NCBI GenBank assembly: GCA_033964015.1
Contig: CM066917.1
Coordinates: 30,331,951-30,395,950, forward strand
Direction: 5' to 3'
DNA: 64,000 nucleotides
Source of the DNA: Scolanthus callimorphus
Lineage: Eukaryota > Cnidaria > Anthozoa > Actiniaria > Edwardsiidae
Made by a program: the position numbers and the translations under genes. Under the pieces are notes generated by a model, which did no database searches, was not told where the DNA came from, and saw only the letters and a program-made list of their open reading frames with translations. Below are positions 11,044 to 22,419 of the stretch, piece after piece. Numbering within the stretch: the stretch's first letter is position 1; each line of letters opens with the position of its first letter.

Positions 11044-14000
11044 TTAACCTGACTGGGTATGTTGCTCTTTATAGATCATTCCTTGTCGCATACCTGGGGG
11101 ATTCGTATTTGGTGGTGGTGGTTTCTGAGCCCCCGGTAGTCCACCCGGGCAGGGGTTCCCCTTTTTGCTGCAGTACCTCCGATCAAAGCATCCCTTTACC
11201 ACGTTCTGTTCGAATGCTCCCATCATGTTTCCAGCCTTTCTGTATCGCCCTACGACAAAGTAACAGATTCCTCCCCAGTTACTTTTCTTGGACGCGATGC
11301 CAATACCTAATTCAGTACTTCCTTTCCAAACTACTTGTGTGAAGTGTCCAGTGGCGCCACTGAAACCGGGTCTGTTAAAGTTATACTTGCAGACCTCTTC
11401 ATACCTAGGGGAGAACGACAGATTACCATGAGGTGGCCCAGGGCTAGTGGCTAGATTGCATACAGACACAAGTGTTTCGTCTGCTTTGCGCGCGAATCGC
11501 GGACTAGGAAATACACCTGCGCGCCAACGAATCACCGAATAGAACAACAAAAGAGCCCGTTTATAGGTTAGCCCAAGTCTTAGCTACAGGAAAGCACAGT
11601 CTAAAATCACACTAAAGCGGAAAATTCGGGCACTACTGTGAGCTTTTTCTTAGCGTTTTTTTCCGTCATCCTTTCGGCGTTTCGGCGTTACTGTATGTCG
11701 TACCCCTTTTCAACTGTTTTTAATAAATCCCGTTTCACGGTTACTTGAAGAAATTCGTAAATACGGCTCTAAAGTTGTGTTATCATCCCCAGATTACTTG
11801 TATCGCTTGATACTAACCTAATAAGCAATGTAGGTAGGTTTTATGATATAACTTCAACCGGCGTTGAAAGCTGTTCATCCTAACAAGATTTCAAAAACTT
11901 ATAACTGCAATCCGTTTCTATCTGCTCTGTAATAGATCCATGAAACCTATAGCTGTGATCGCTTTGTGGTGGAGGGACTATCTAACAAACCTCTAGTATC
12001 TTGGCTTTTCATCCGTTTTGTTTTTTGGATGTTTTTTTACATCACCAAAAGTGTTCTAACCAATCAATACCCACCACATATCAACCGCCGTAGCCCCACT
12101 AAAGTCTCTTTGGCATGTCATGGCCAGGTTCTCACCCTGACCAGGCCTTTCATTTGAGCTTGAATGCTGGAGGCTACCCATCCTCGCTAATTTCTCGGCG
12201 TACGCCTGCGCAGAACGGGACATCGCTGAATCCAGGGTCATCATGGGAGCATTGTGGGCGCGCCTGTAGTAGTTATGACGCTCAAGGGCTTCCTGCTCTG
12301 TTGAAGCTGTAAACGTAAAGCATTGCGATCATATGGTCGCCAATAGCGACTTAATTTGGAGGCTTGGCGACCAAAATTTTAGAGCTAGTCACCAAATGGC
12401 CACCCATCCTTCTAAGTTCAGCTGAGATCCATGTTAATGTGGCGACTGAATATAGTGTTTTTTGGCGACTAAATATTGGTATTAAATAATGTCGGGCTCT
12501 GGTAGAAGTCCCTGAGGATGACTAGCGGAGAACAACGATAGTCGTATTTATTACTATGATAGAGCAGATTTCGTATGAACTGTGAAACGTACCGTGACAC
12601 GGCGCGGTACTGTCGCGGTGGCGGTACGGTGTTGAGGCCACATTTGTAATAACCTGCCACATTTGTAATAACTGCCACATTTGTAATAACATTGTGCCAC
12701 ATTTGTAATAACTGCCACATTTGTAATAACATTGTGCCACATTTGTAATAACTGCCACATTTGTAATAACATTGTGCCACATTTGTAATAAGTGCCACAT
12801 TTGTAATACCACTGTGCCACAGTGTAATAGCGGAGCTCCTTAGCGGCCTAAGGTTCGTAGAGCGGAGCACCATAGCTATCGCAGGAAGAATGCAATAACT
12901 CAAACTAGAACTCAGGTATACGATCGACTTTCTTATGGTTCAGCGGTATTCCCATATGGGTATCACGGGCGCGTCCGTGCGTGCCTGCGCGCCCACAGGT
13001 AACCAAGACCCTTCTCCGTATAAATCATATCTCAGGAAGGGATGAAGCCAGACAACCTGGGTGGGGGTGGGGGTGCCAGTGGCAAGGGGATGCAATTACC
13101 TGGTCACGTGGTATGACGTCATCGATGACGTCATCGAGGAAAAGAATATATCTCTGTAAGGGTTTACCCTCAGACAACCAAGCTTTGGTGAAATTGTCTA
13201 AGGTCACGTGGTATGACGTCATCGTTGAGGTCATCGTTGAGGTCATCATAGAATAAACAATATATGTCGGGGAGGGATGAACCTCAAGCAACCAAACTTG
13301 GGTTTAAATTGTCTAGTTGACAAGAGAAGCACAGCGAAGTGGTCATGTGCCGTGACATCATCGATGGCATCATTAAAGTTTGAAAATTCATATCTCGTGA
13401 AGGGTCGTAGCAAGGAATTTTGGTTGTGGGGGGGGGGGGGGGGGGGGGGGGTGGCGGATACTGAGAACATAGGACGAAAATTTCCTCCAGTAAATACAGT
13501 AGAATGCATGGGAAAATATCCCGAGAAAGGTGGGGGGACGGCCCCTTGTGCCCCCCCCCCCCCCCCCCTCCCCCGGCTACGCCCCTGAAAATGATACATT
13601 TTCACAAACCTGACGTATCTAGCCGAACGTTCGGGAAAGACTCAATCAAATCCCATTCGTTCGATTGAGTTTGATTGGGTTCAGTAATCACCATAACTCT
13701 CCAAAAATGTTTGCAATCAAACGTTCGAGTGCTAAATTTGTTTTCAATCGAACACATTCGAACTTCAAGTGAAAAACAGCAACACACAAAAAGCCAAAAA
13801 CATTCTGTGCTGTTTGGCGAGCAAAAATACTAAATGAACTGTAAAGTCTGTGTAGTGTAGTGTGTAATCATAGTGTTTTTCGTTGACACAAAGATAATAT
13901 ATAGATTGGGGCACTACCTAAAAGTGGAGCTCGAATCAATACATATTGTCATCGATGTGTCGACTTTTCTACATTTGATGACGTCATTGATGACGTAATG

Positions 14001-15236
14001 CTACGTGATCTGGCAGTGCACCCCCTTGCCTCTAAAAAAAACTTAACACAAGTATGGTCACCTAGCGATATTGCCTTCTTGAGATATTGACTTTTCTAGT
14101 TTGATGACGTCATCGATCACATGACCATTTTGTTGCGATTCTCTACTCACCTTTACAAGATTTTGTCCAAGTTTGGTTGTCTTGGATTCTTCCCTTCTCG
14201 AGGTATGATGTTTTTCCACTTTGATGACGTCATTGATGACGTAATGTACCTCCCCCTTACTTTCCACTAGTTATGAAGTTATTACAAATGTGACACAATG
14301 GTGTTACAAATGTGGCACTTATTACAAATGTGGCACAATGTTATTACAAATGTGGCACAATGTTATTACAAATGTGGCACAATGTTATTACAAATGTGGC
14401 AGTTATTACAAATGTGGCACAATGTTATTACAAATGTGGCAGTTATTACAAATGTGGCAGGTTATTACAAATGTGGCCTCAACATACGGAACCTGGCCTG
14501 CTGTAGATACCGAACGAAATCGTGTAGTCGCGGTACGGTCACGGTCGCGGCGCGGTACAACTCTTTCGCGGCACTTTTCACAGTCATACGAAATCTGCTC
14601 TATCCCAACTTTTCCGTTATTGTTTTCATAATAAAAAGACGTGTTTGATCGAAACTTTTTTTTTATTCGTTGTCTAATTAGCCAGAGTTCCCTGGCTACT
14701 TCAAACATTCAAACTTACCTAGAGTAGTCATAATCAACCCTAGAAATGGAAAGCAAATGACAGTAAGAAGTGAATAGATGTAAAAGGTTATAAAAACTTG
14801 ACTTCAAGACAACTTTTGGAATAAAGCAATTTAGGTTTTAATTGGCCATCACCTCCCTTCCATTTAGCCAGCAGCTAAGTTTAGGGCAAAAAGCGGAAAT
14901 TTTCTCCTGTTTTTAATTCAATTGAGAACTGACCACACCTTGCGTTGCCTTTTTGCAACGACGGAAAAAAAAAACAAGAGTCAGCTACTCGAAAATGATT
15001 CAGCAATGGTAAGTCCCATCAACAGTTATCTACTTATCTATGTTAGTGTGAGTTACAATATGAGCTGACTTATGAGCTGTGTACCTGATTAAAAAACTCT
15101 TACTATGAAAGAATAAGGAAGGTTGGATAATAAGCTACAACAAATCCTTGATGGTAATCGTTCTTAGGAAAAATAAAACAGACACCATTTACTTACCAAG
15201 AAAGAGAACAAAGCATCCTAGATGCAAACACGCCAT
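11044..15236 (-). CDS. Secreted CAP-domain (SCP/TAPS) protein, tandem copy A
   Basis: Four minus-strand exons fit exactly: 15236-15197, 14739-14719, 12306-12075 and 11404-11044, giving 654 bases or 217 residues plus stop. Exon 1 and the 21-base exon 2 encode a signal peptide starting MACLHLGCFVLFL with probable cleavage near LAS. The mature protein starts TEQEALERHNYYRRAHN and has the CAP markers HN, GQGENLAM, VDMWYEEVCKYNF and GHFTQVVWK, with His/Glu/Glu/His all kept. The tail is basic then proline-rich. The protein should be secreted; CAP proteins of this size are common in cnidarian mucus, venom and immune secretomes, and the precise role is not readable. A TATA box lies about 90 bases upstream of the ATG. 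Intron 2 (12307-14718) hosts a 2 kb transposon. Gene structure and promoter match the next copy at 19227-22350, so the two are tandem duplicates. Confidence 0.9.
12330..12480. repeat. GTCGCCA-rich dispersed repeat, copy 1
   Basis: A stretch repeating ggcgac / gtcgcc words (catatggtcgccaat, ttggcgactaaat). An inverted, longer copy is at 55590-55805, sharing ttggcgac..agctctaaaat and gttcagctgaga. Dispersed repeat of unknown class. Confidence 0.7.
12637..12820. repeat. Left minisatellite arm (gccacatttgtaataac units)
   Basis: About ten copies of gccacatttgtaataa with spacers alternating between a short form and one with cattgt. It is the mirror image of 14279-14477. The units leave three frames open, which produces spurious repetitive peptides. 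Confidence 0.9.
13090..13400. repeat. Degenerate tandem repeat of about 110-120 bases
   Basis: Three diverged copies each contain a gtcaygtggtatgacgtcatcg core followed by atatctcngnaaggg and caaccaaacttggt words. Inverted relatives with gatgacgtcattgatgacgt are at 13975-14245, so the element interior is itself partly palindromic. Confidence 0.65.
13404..13588. mobile_element. GGGGCGTAGCC-type short inverted-repeat element, copy 1
   Basis: Starts gtcgtagcaaggaattttgg, runs through a long G tract, a conserved middle (gggacgaaaatttcctccag..aaatacag..tgggaaaat), a C tract, and ends ccccggctacgcccctg. A cleaner copy with full ends is at 42711-42883; diverged copies at 16290-16425 and 35826-35952. 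Confidence 0.7.
14279..14477. repeat. Right minisatellite arm (ttacaaatgtggcacaatg units)
   Basis: About eleven units of attacaaatgtggc, inverted relative to the left arm at 12637-12820 and followed by the same GC-rich subterminal block. Confidence 0.9.
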
Positions 15237-15299
15237 TGTGTTTTTGAAGTTCTTTTGAAGTTGCTCAGGCAGTTTCAAAGATGAGTTTAATTCTAAACA

Positions 15300-15500
15300 C
15301 GATGTCTAATGGGATACGCCCGTTTTTATATGCACGTCCCTCTTCACATGTGAGAAGCACTGAGCATGCGCGTGCTTTGCCAGCTTGCCAGCTTGTTAAT
15401 TGTGCATAGAGCAATCACACAGCTGATGCGCCTGTGCTTGTCCCACATGGACAATTCAAGAGGTTGGAACAACCCAATGGGGTTGATATTTGACAGGTCA
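15300..15500 (-). promoter_or_regulatory. Promoter of CAP copy A (TATA at about 15323-15330)
   Basis: On the minus strand a TATAAAA box lies about 90 bases upstream of the start codon. The block upstream shares several runs with the promoter of the next gene at 22420-22610: gatacgcc, gtgcatagag, cccacatggaca, attcaagagg and tggaacaacc, in the same order and spacing. This is conserved promoter sequence after gene duplication. Confidence 0.65.
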
Positions 15501-15919
15501 GTCAAATCCTCGACGTTATGACATACGGAATCATTTGGTTTTCTTTTGATCGATAGCCGCCGATTTTTTACCAGTCCCATCATTGGTAATCCCAGCGTAT
15601 CAGATGAAACTAAAAAATCCCATTCCATTTTCTATTGTTCACAAGTCTTCAAAAAGCCCGGTCCCAGTCCCAGTACGTAACCAAATCCCATTTCCCTAAC
15701 CTAAATAAGGCAAATCTCCGATCCACTTCCATTTACCACGTTTCTGCTTTTTTTGCAATAGCAGTTATGGTACGGTTCACGGTTTGGCAAGACTTTTTCG
15801 CGCTTAGTTCCGTGCGACGGGCAAATGATGACACACGATAATAAACACCTTTTCTAAACTTATGAAATTCCCGTAAAATCGTTCTACAAACGGCTTTTCA
15901 AATATTATCATTCAGCAGA

Positions 15920-16150
15920 TGTACACCCTGCTGGCTGGGAAAAAACTGGAGCTCAGACTTATCTCCTGGGTGCATATCACTCAAGGTGCCTCCTGAGAAA
16001 ATGGAACACATACGTTTTTCTTAGCATTTTTCTTTGAAATTCATAACAAAAGAGAGAAACACCTGCAAACAGCAAAATAGGCCGTTTAGACGTATTTTAG
16101 GAGCTAGGGGTGCTCGTTGTATGGCCCCGAACTTTGCCGTTGGAACTTCA
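15920..16150. repeat. gctgggaaaa repeat family, uninterrupted copy
   Basis: Contains ggctgggaaaa, gtgcctcctgagaaaatggaac, a gagaaacacctgcaa segment and ggggtgctcgttgt. The relative at 18190-18770 has the same words in the same order but is split by a 333-base insertion. Confidence 0.7.
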
Positions 16151-16289
16151 ATCTGTTGCGCTTATGTTCGCAGAGCCTTTTTCACCGACTGCAAAATAGT
16201 ATAATTTAGACTGCTAGTGCTAACTGATCTCTCGAGTGTGGTTTAACCCGACCTCCAACATGGAAACCCATGAAGAATAATGTAATATC

Positions 16290-16425
16290 AGGGGCGGATC
16301 CAGGAAATTTAGAAAGGGGGGAGGGGGGAGGGGGGGAGGGAAGACGGAAAGTGGAAAAATGGAACGAAAATGTTCAAATATCCTACAGCAAATACAGTAA
16401 ATGTATGGGAAATCTCCCGAGAAAG
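16290..16425. mobile_element. GGGGCGGATCCAGG-type element, diverged copy
   Basis: Begins caggggcggatccaggaaatt, has a G-rich run and the conserved aatgttcaaat..ctacagcaaatacag..tgtatgggaaatctcccgagaaag block. The expected right terminus is missing. Confidence 0.6.
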
Positions 16426-16429
16426 AAAT

Positions 16430-17930
16430 CATCTGACATGTTGTATATGCTGATTGTGATCCCACTGTTTTTTGGAAGCCTTGTATTTTCTATTGGCGCC
16501 AATGCGACAAAGTGATTGCTAGCCGTCAAAATCTGCATATTTACTTGAATTGAGGTAAAAGAAACAAAAACAGGACCATACTTCCAGACAAAGAGCTGAA
16601 GCGTCGTATGGCGACCGTACGGTTCTTACGCCCACGCCAGAGATTTCGGCCCTGACAGTCGCTATCCTGGTGTTGAATTGCCCAGTAGCTAGATACCTAT
16701 GGGTGAGAGTACGCCCGGCCACCAGACCATATCAGGACGCCCCTTGTACCGTTAGTGAACAATCAACTAATTAATATGCATCATGAACGTATTTATAGGT
16801 CTGGTTAGAGCCTGAGAGATCCATGTGGGACATATTGTTGGTTCTTTAAAACTTGCTTATCTAACAGTAATGCTGAAATCTTTCTCACAGTTGCCGTTTG
16901 ACATGTTTATTCATATAAATCAAAATTGCGCATTTTATGTGCACGAGAATGAATTTATTTTTAGTGTTTCGTTTGCGCATGCGCATATACGTAATCGCGT
17001 CTGATTTTATTTTCCGTAAACAGAGGACCATTGATCCCCTGAGAGCTCTTCCAAGGATGACAAGTGTTATAATTACAGCTTCTTAAATATTATTCTCAGT
17101 CCATTTATTTTGATATATTTCCATTGGTGTTTGATCGTGTTGGTGTGTCGTTCTGTCATTAGATGAACATCACATTTGCACCTAGATTTTTGCTTGAAAA
17201 TTGGGTTATTTCTAGGATTAAATAAATAAAAAATACATGCACGTGTAAGCCGGTGCTTACACGGCTTAAAGACAGATACGCACCTGCTCTGAGGGGCTTC
17301 TTAAGAAAGCATTATTCTTATCTAATTATTAATGATTAAGACAAAGTGAAAAAGCAGAAGTGCATAAAGGGTATAATCAAAATTCTGAAAACACAGGAAA
17401 AGGGAGCAGTAGCTCTGAATCTGCGTATTTTTGCGCTCGCGTCATAGACCATGCATTTTCAATTTCGAGAAAGTCACCGTGAAACGTTCCGCCTAGTCCC
17501 TGGGCGTTCACAGTGGGCTTCCTGTGCTCAGCCGCGAGGAAGCGCGCGAGGGCTGGACCGAGGTGACGGGGAGAGGGTCTTGGGTGACGTTACATCTCCT
17601 AGTGCTAACCACAGGAAGTATTTATATATATACATATATTCTTGTTTTTTATCTTCACATTTATTGGAACTAATGCCTATGTATTTTTCTTTTTTACAGA
17701 CCACACTAGTGGTCTGTAAGTTATAAGTTATAGCCTACTAGTAGCAAAAAGTGTTAGATTTGAAAGTCAGAAAATCGCAAATAACAGACCAGAAAACGTT
17801 TTTTTGCTACATACATTGACCTACTAGTGTGATTGACTAAAGCAATCCTCTCGCCCTCATGGCCTCTGAGTCAATAGCGAGCCCATTCGGGCTCGAGGAA
17901 TAATTGTTACACGGCACCAATATTATATTC
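16430..17930. other. No gene recognised
   Basis: Open stretches are short and on both strands. Nothing conserved was recognised. Contains short at-rich runs and a ccactagtggtct palindrome near 17702. Confidence 0.5.
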
Positions 17931-18298
17931 TTGCATGCTTTTCACAGGTGCACAAAACGGATCTGTTCCGCAAAATATATGTTCCGCAGCCCCTTCCTTA
18001 GCTGGCTGGGCAAAATTGGACAAACAGATCTGCTGGAAAAAATTTTTTGACAATGATCTGCTGGGGAAGTATTTTTCAAGTTTTTTGAAGAAAAACAATC
18101 CAATTGTCGATAGTGTTCTGCTATGAATTCCTCGTTGCTGGGAAAATATTTTCTTCTTCCTTTTTCCGTGGTTATTTTCGTCAAATGACGACCTACAATT
18201 CCAATATTAATTCCTGGCTGGGAAAAATGGATTGGAGTTGAGGTTGTGCTGGGAAAATATCACTGGACGTGCCTCCTGGGAAAAGGAACAGATAAATG

Positions 18299-18631
18299 GT
18301 ATGACTAGTTTTACGGGAAAACTAGGTGGTCTGCGTCGGCGGAGACGTGAACATGAACAACAACAACCAAAGGGTGGAAAAATGGTGTTTTGCTGACGTT
18401 TCGAGCGTTAGCCCTTCGTCGGAGCAGCAATGCCTTACATTTACACATGTTTACAATGAAGCTTTAGCACAGCAGGCTGCAAACAGATAGAATTAATAAA
18501 TTTCTAAATATAAGAATGTTTATTTTAAGTTGTTGAGTACAACGACGAAGGGCTAACGCTCGAAACGTCAGCAAAACACCATTTTTCCACGGCGTTTAAC
18601 ATAAATCTCAACCTTTGGTTGTTGTTGTTCA
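18299..18631. mobile_element. 333-base foldback insertion with 14-base target duplication
   Basis: The insertion is flanked by GGAACAGATAAATG at 18285-18298 and 18632-18645. Inside, gaacaacaacaaccaaag with ggtgttttgctgacgtttcg and gagcgttagcccttcgtcg is repeated in inverted orientation at the right end. The paralogous uninterrupted repeat at 15990-16010 acts as an empty-site reference. The loop (about 18436-18541) is nearly identical to 18777-18882 outside the insertion. Confidence 0.8.
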
Positions 18632-18776
18632 GGAACAGATAAATGTTTTCCAGCAACTTTTAAATCTTATTTTTATGAACAGAAACACCAGCAATCACCA
18701 AAATAAACCATTTAAACACATTTAAGGAGGGGGTGCTCGTTGTGTGCCCCCGTTTTCAAACAGGAGCCCGTCGTTA

Positions 18777-18882
18777 ACATTTACACATGTTTTACAATGA
18801 AGCTTTAGCACAGCAGGCTGCAAACAGATAGAATTAATAAATTTCTAAATATAAGAATGTTATTTTAAGTTGTTGAGTACAA
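18777..18882. repeat. Direct duplicate of the foldback loop
   Basis: Over 100 bases match 18436-18541 almost perfectly, from acatttacacatg through agcacagcaggctgcaaacag to ttgttgagtacaa. Only one or two single-base length differences are seen. Confidence 0.85.
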
Positions 18883-19226
18883 TTGTTTATGAGTACAAGA
18901 AATTCACTGCAATAACGTCTACCGATCCACGTTTTTCATTCCTTTTGGCATACAAATATTACAATTACATTTTGCTTTTCAGTATTTAATCTGCTCTAAC
19001 AGCACACCTTGATCCTGTAGTAATGTACATACTGAACTACACGAATAAAGTCTAGACTAATATGCTCCTTATATATAATTTTAGGTAAGTTCGTGGAGCG
19101 CAATGTGTTTTTCATGCACTTATTAAAATTGAAATCAGGGTTAAGATTAAGCAATTTACTACCGAGAAGCCCATTACATTCAAGGCATTGCTGCTGATGC
19201 CTTCTTGTTTTATTATCAACTCCTTT

Positions 19227-22200
19227 TTACCACACATTTTGGAAACGGAGACGCATCTTCTCGACACGATTAATAGGCCATCTCTTCTCCGGTTGTCCAA
19301 CCGGGCAGGGGCTGCTTCCCTTCTTTTTGCAGTAACTCCGATCAAAGCATCCCTTCACCACATTCTGTTCGAATGCTCCCATCGTGTTTCCTGCCTTTCT
19401 GTATCGCCCCACGACATAGTAACAGGTTCCTTTCCCACGCTTCATGGACGCGATGCCAATACCTAATTCAGTACTGTCCTTCCAGACTACTTGTGTGAAG
19501 TGTCCAGTGGCGCCACTAAATCCAGGTTTGTCAAAGTTATACTTGCAGACTTCATTGTACCTAGTGGAGAACGAGAGATTACCATAAGTTGGTTCAGGGC
19601 TAGAATACGTACAGTCGCTGATATGCGTGGGAAGCGGACCTGGAAATACACGGCTGCCACGGAATGGGCAGTTGCATTTAATCCGCACTGCCCCTGTTGA
19701 AGATCTCGTAATTCCAGGGTGGGTGTTCATCAAAAAGCACTGGGGGTGGGTACTCTGGTGCTGGAGCAAAATTCCAGGGTGGGTATCCAAAAGGATTTCC
19801 AGGGTGGGTGGGGAAAACCTAAATTACGACCAGGGTGGGTAGCTGAACCTGAGGTCCTCGACAGGGGCAGCAGATTATGTTTGCGACTGCCCACTGGACA
19901 TACATGAAAGAGAGCCTGCTTATAGGTTGTGTAGGTTACATATACAGAATAGGAATACACAAAATCAAATCATTTCAAGCGCTGAGCCTTGTATGTTGTT
20001 TTTTGGTGTTTCTAGACTACTATATTTCGGAAGCCCTTTCGACTGTATACGTGACTGTAATCAAATCTAATCTTCTCAGCTATTTTTAAAAACCACCACA
20101 TATCAACGGCTGTAGCCCCAGTGAAGCCTTTCTGACATGCCATGGCCAAGTTTTCACCCTGCCCAGGCCTCTCATTTGCTTTTGTATGCAGCATTTTCCC
20201 CATACTCGCTATTTTCTCGGCGTACGCCTGCGCAGAACGGGACATCGCTGAATCCAGGGTCATCATGGGAGCATTGTGGGCGCGTCTGTAGAAATTATGA
20301 CGCTCAAGGGCTTCTTGCTCCTTTGAAGCTGATAAGAAAAAAATATTGCAGCGCTAGTTCTAGTCTGGTGAATAATCTGTTATCTAATAGTGTACGCCAA
20401 ACTATTACTACCGAAACCGGTAGACTGTTTATCGGGCTCGACAAAAAGCACTCGTCTCACAAAAAAACCTTGACGAGTCTGCTTGCATTCCTTCACGCGA
20501 AATCATTCATGCGTTGTGTCTCTGGCAAACAAAAACTTAAAGTTTCGGGAAATAATACACTGATTTGTGTTTCTTTACCCCATAAAATTATTAGAACACA
20601 AGCAGATGGCTTTTCTTGTGTTTTTTTAGTTCGAAAAATTGCCAAATAAAATATTTGACTTGCACGCATCGCTGACCTCAACAAAGGAATTCAAACTACA
20701 TCGTGAATGTTTTTGTCTGGAGACGAGTGCTTTTTCTCGAGCCGAAAAAGCAGTCTACCGGTTTGGTAGTATACACTTAATGACTGCTCCCGAGGGAAAC
20801 ATCAGTTTTGTTTCCCGAGAATCTCGATGTTTCCCGAGACGAAGTCGAGGGAAACATCGCCGATTCGAGGGAAACAAAACTGGTGTTTCCCGAGGGAGTA
20901 GTCATTAAGTGTTTTGTTATATAGCAGAAAATGTACTGCAATTATTAAGTCAAAACAAATGTATTTCAAGAATGAAAAGAGAAGTTACAAAGTTTGCGCG
21001 CGACTGCATCATGTAAAGGGAAAACACTCATAAACAACACAATTTTCTTGCATTAGCGAAAACTTATCAAAATTAGCAAAGGTTTTTAAAAAGACTCGCG
21101 TGTTTGCAATAAACTTTCTCTTTTTTCCCGCTCTCAAACGCGACGCTTGAAAGCAATATTCCCCGATCAGTCAATAATTTTTCGAAATATTGACTGATCG
21201 GGGAATATTTGATTTGTTCTTCACCACGTGACCTTGATTAAGCCAATAAGAGCGCGCGCTCGGTTGGAGTGAGCACTCGCTATATAACAAACAGCATTCT
21301 TACTCGACAGCCCGAGATTATTCTTTTTGATCGAAGGCCCTTCGAAAACGCATAGAAATGACTAAATACGCTGTTGCAGGCTTATTTTTGCGAGGGGAGT
21401 TGTGCCCATGACTCGTTTACATAACAAACACAGAGAAGGGTAGACTAGCTGTGGTGCCACAGAGGCAAATATAGGGTAAACGGATTCAAACTTACCGAGA
21501 GTAGTCTTCATCAAGCCTGGAAATGGGAAAATACACGTGAACGATTAGAAACTTGTGAATACATCTAAATAGATACTCAAGTATATTCACTTCTATTCGA
21601 AATTAGTATAAACCAACTAATGGTCTATTACAAATCCTGCATTCTGATTGGCTGAGCTACTAATGGTATATTAGTGATAGACCGTGCCTGGCAAAACCAC
21701 CACCTTTCTTTGCAAGAAAACTTGATTTTTTCAACATAAAATAATGGAATTCATTTCCAAAACCGACCAACTAGTTGGTTTATACTAAAACAATTAGACC
21801 CTCGTCCTCATGTGCTATGATATCAATAGACCATTCGGCCTTCGGCCTCATGGTCTATTCACCATAGCACATTCGGCCTCGAGGTCTAATTGTTAAATAA
21901 TGCTAAAGGATGCTAACCTAATATGTTATGGATAGATTTTAGTGCTTTTCGTCCGCAAATCACATCAATTGATTATATTTATTTAAATGGGCTCGAGACA
22001 ACTGTTGAAAGTAAACAAAATTATTTGTTGCAAGTTCAAGCTACACTTTCGAGAGGGGGTTGTCTTATTTAGGCCAACAATCCGATATTATAGGATTATT
22101 CAAAGCTTCAAGAGGCTAGATCCTTGCGTTGGCTTTTATAAAGGGAGAAACACAAGTTAACTCCATCACAGATTCAAGAATACTTGGCGAGTTTCTTCAT

Positions 22201-22350
22201 TCACTTTTCTGCGCATAAAAGTATATGTAGAAAATGTTCGAAAACCCTACACCGATCCCCTACACCGAGGGACAATAAAATAACGAATTAAGGCACGCAG
22301 GTTTACTTACCAAGGAAGAGAACAAAATAAATGAGCTGTCCACAAGCCAT
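19227..22350 (-). CDS. Secreted CAP-domain (SCP/TAPS) protein, tandem copy B
   Basis: Four exons: 22350-22311, 21516-21496, 20328-20097 and 19560-19227, total 627 bases or 208 residues plus stop. Exon lengths 40, 21 and 232 are identical to copy A. The signal peptide begins MACGQLIYFVLFL and ends near LAS. The mature protein starts KEQEALERHNFYRRAHN and keeps GQGENLAM, VDMWYNEVCKYNF and GHFTQVVWK, so the CAP His/Glu/Glu/His set is complete. The C-terminal tail differs from copy A after KGCFDR: it is short, basic and lacks the proline run. Expected to be a secreted glycoprotein-like defence, venom or mucus protein; which one cannot be read from sequence. Intron 2 carries a foldback element (20774-20911). 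Promoter conserved with copy A. Confidence 0.9.
19710..19850. repeat. CCAGGGTGGGT short tandem-like repeat
   Basis: ccagggtgggta/tgt recurs about six times at irregular spacing of 15-40 bases, in the intron of CAP copy B. The same word in reverse (tacccaccctgg) occurs twice at 43222-43272, so it is a dispersed low-complexity family. Confidence 0.7.
20774..20911. repeat. Foldback hairpin element, copy 3
   Basis: Third copy of the CACTTAATGACTGCT palindrome with gagggaaac arms, lying in intron 2 of CAP copy B. Confidence 0.8.
21150..21215. repeat. Hairpin
   Basis: aatattccccgatcagtcaata pairs with tattgactgatcggggaatatt around a short AT loop; a caataagagcgcgcgct box follows at 21243. Confidence 0.8.
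21604..21792. mobile_element. MITE with TTAGTATAAACCAACTA ends
   Basis: The left end TTAGTATAAACCAACTA is matched by TAGTTGGTTTATACTAA at the right end, 185 bases away. The interior has attctgattggctgag. A second palindrome (caattagacc .. ggtctaattg, 21790-21897) abuts it. Confidence 0.75.
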
Positions 22351-22419
22351 CGTGTTTCTAACTTTTCTCTCGATGTTCCTCGGGCTGTTTGAAAGATGGG
22401 TTTCTAAACCTCTTTAGCT

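Larger units (their letters stand above)
12559..14603. mobile_element. 2.0 kb terminal-inverted-repeat element with minisatellite arms
   Basis: Left end ATAGAGCAGATTTCGTATGA and right end TCATACGAAATCTGCTCTAT are inverted copies. Just inside each lies a GC-rich block (cggtacggt/cggtcacgg), then a minisatellite of ttacaaatgtggca units, also inverted (12637-12820 and 14279-14477). The centre has direct and inverted copies of a ggtcacgtggtatgacgtcatcg unit and a nested G-run element. No transposase is visible, so it is non-autonomous. The element sits wholly in intron 2 of the CAP gene. Related short copies end at 1570 and span 37936-38102. Confidence 0.8.

Noticed and set aside
12469..12903. 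Repetitive open frames with a YYKCGT-type peptide
   Set aside because: They come from the ttacaaatgtggca minisatellite being free of stops in three frames; no start, splice context or family.
12640..14480. CRISPR-like array
   Set aside because: Repeats are direct units without unique spacers, mirrored in a eukaryotic transposon.
14290..14648. Similar repetitive frames on the plus strand
   Set aside because: Mirror image of the same minisatellite arm within the transposon.
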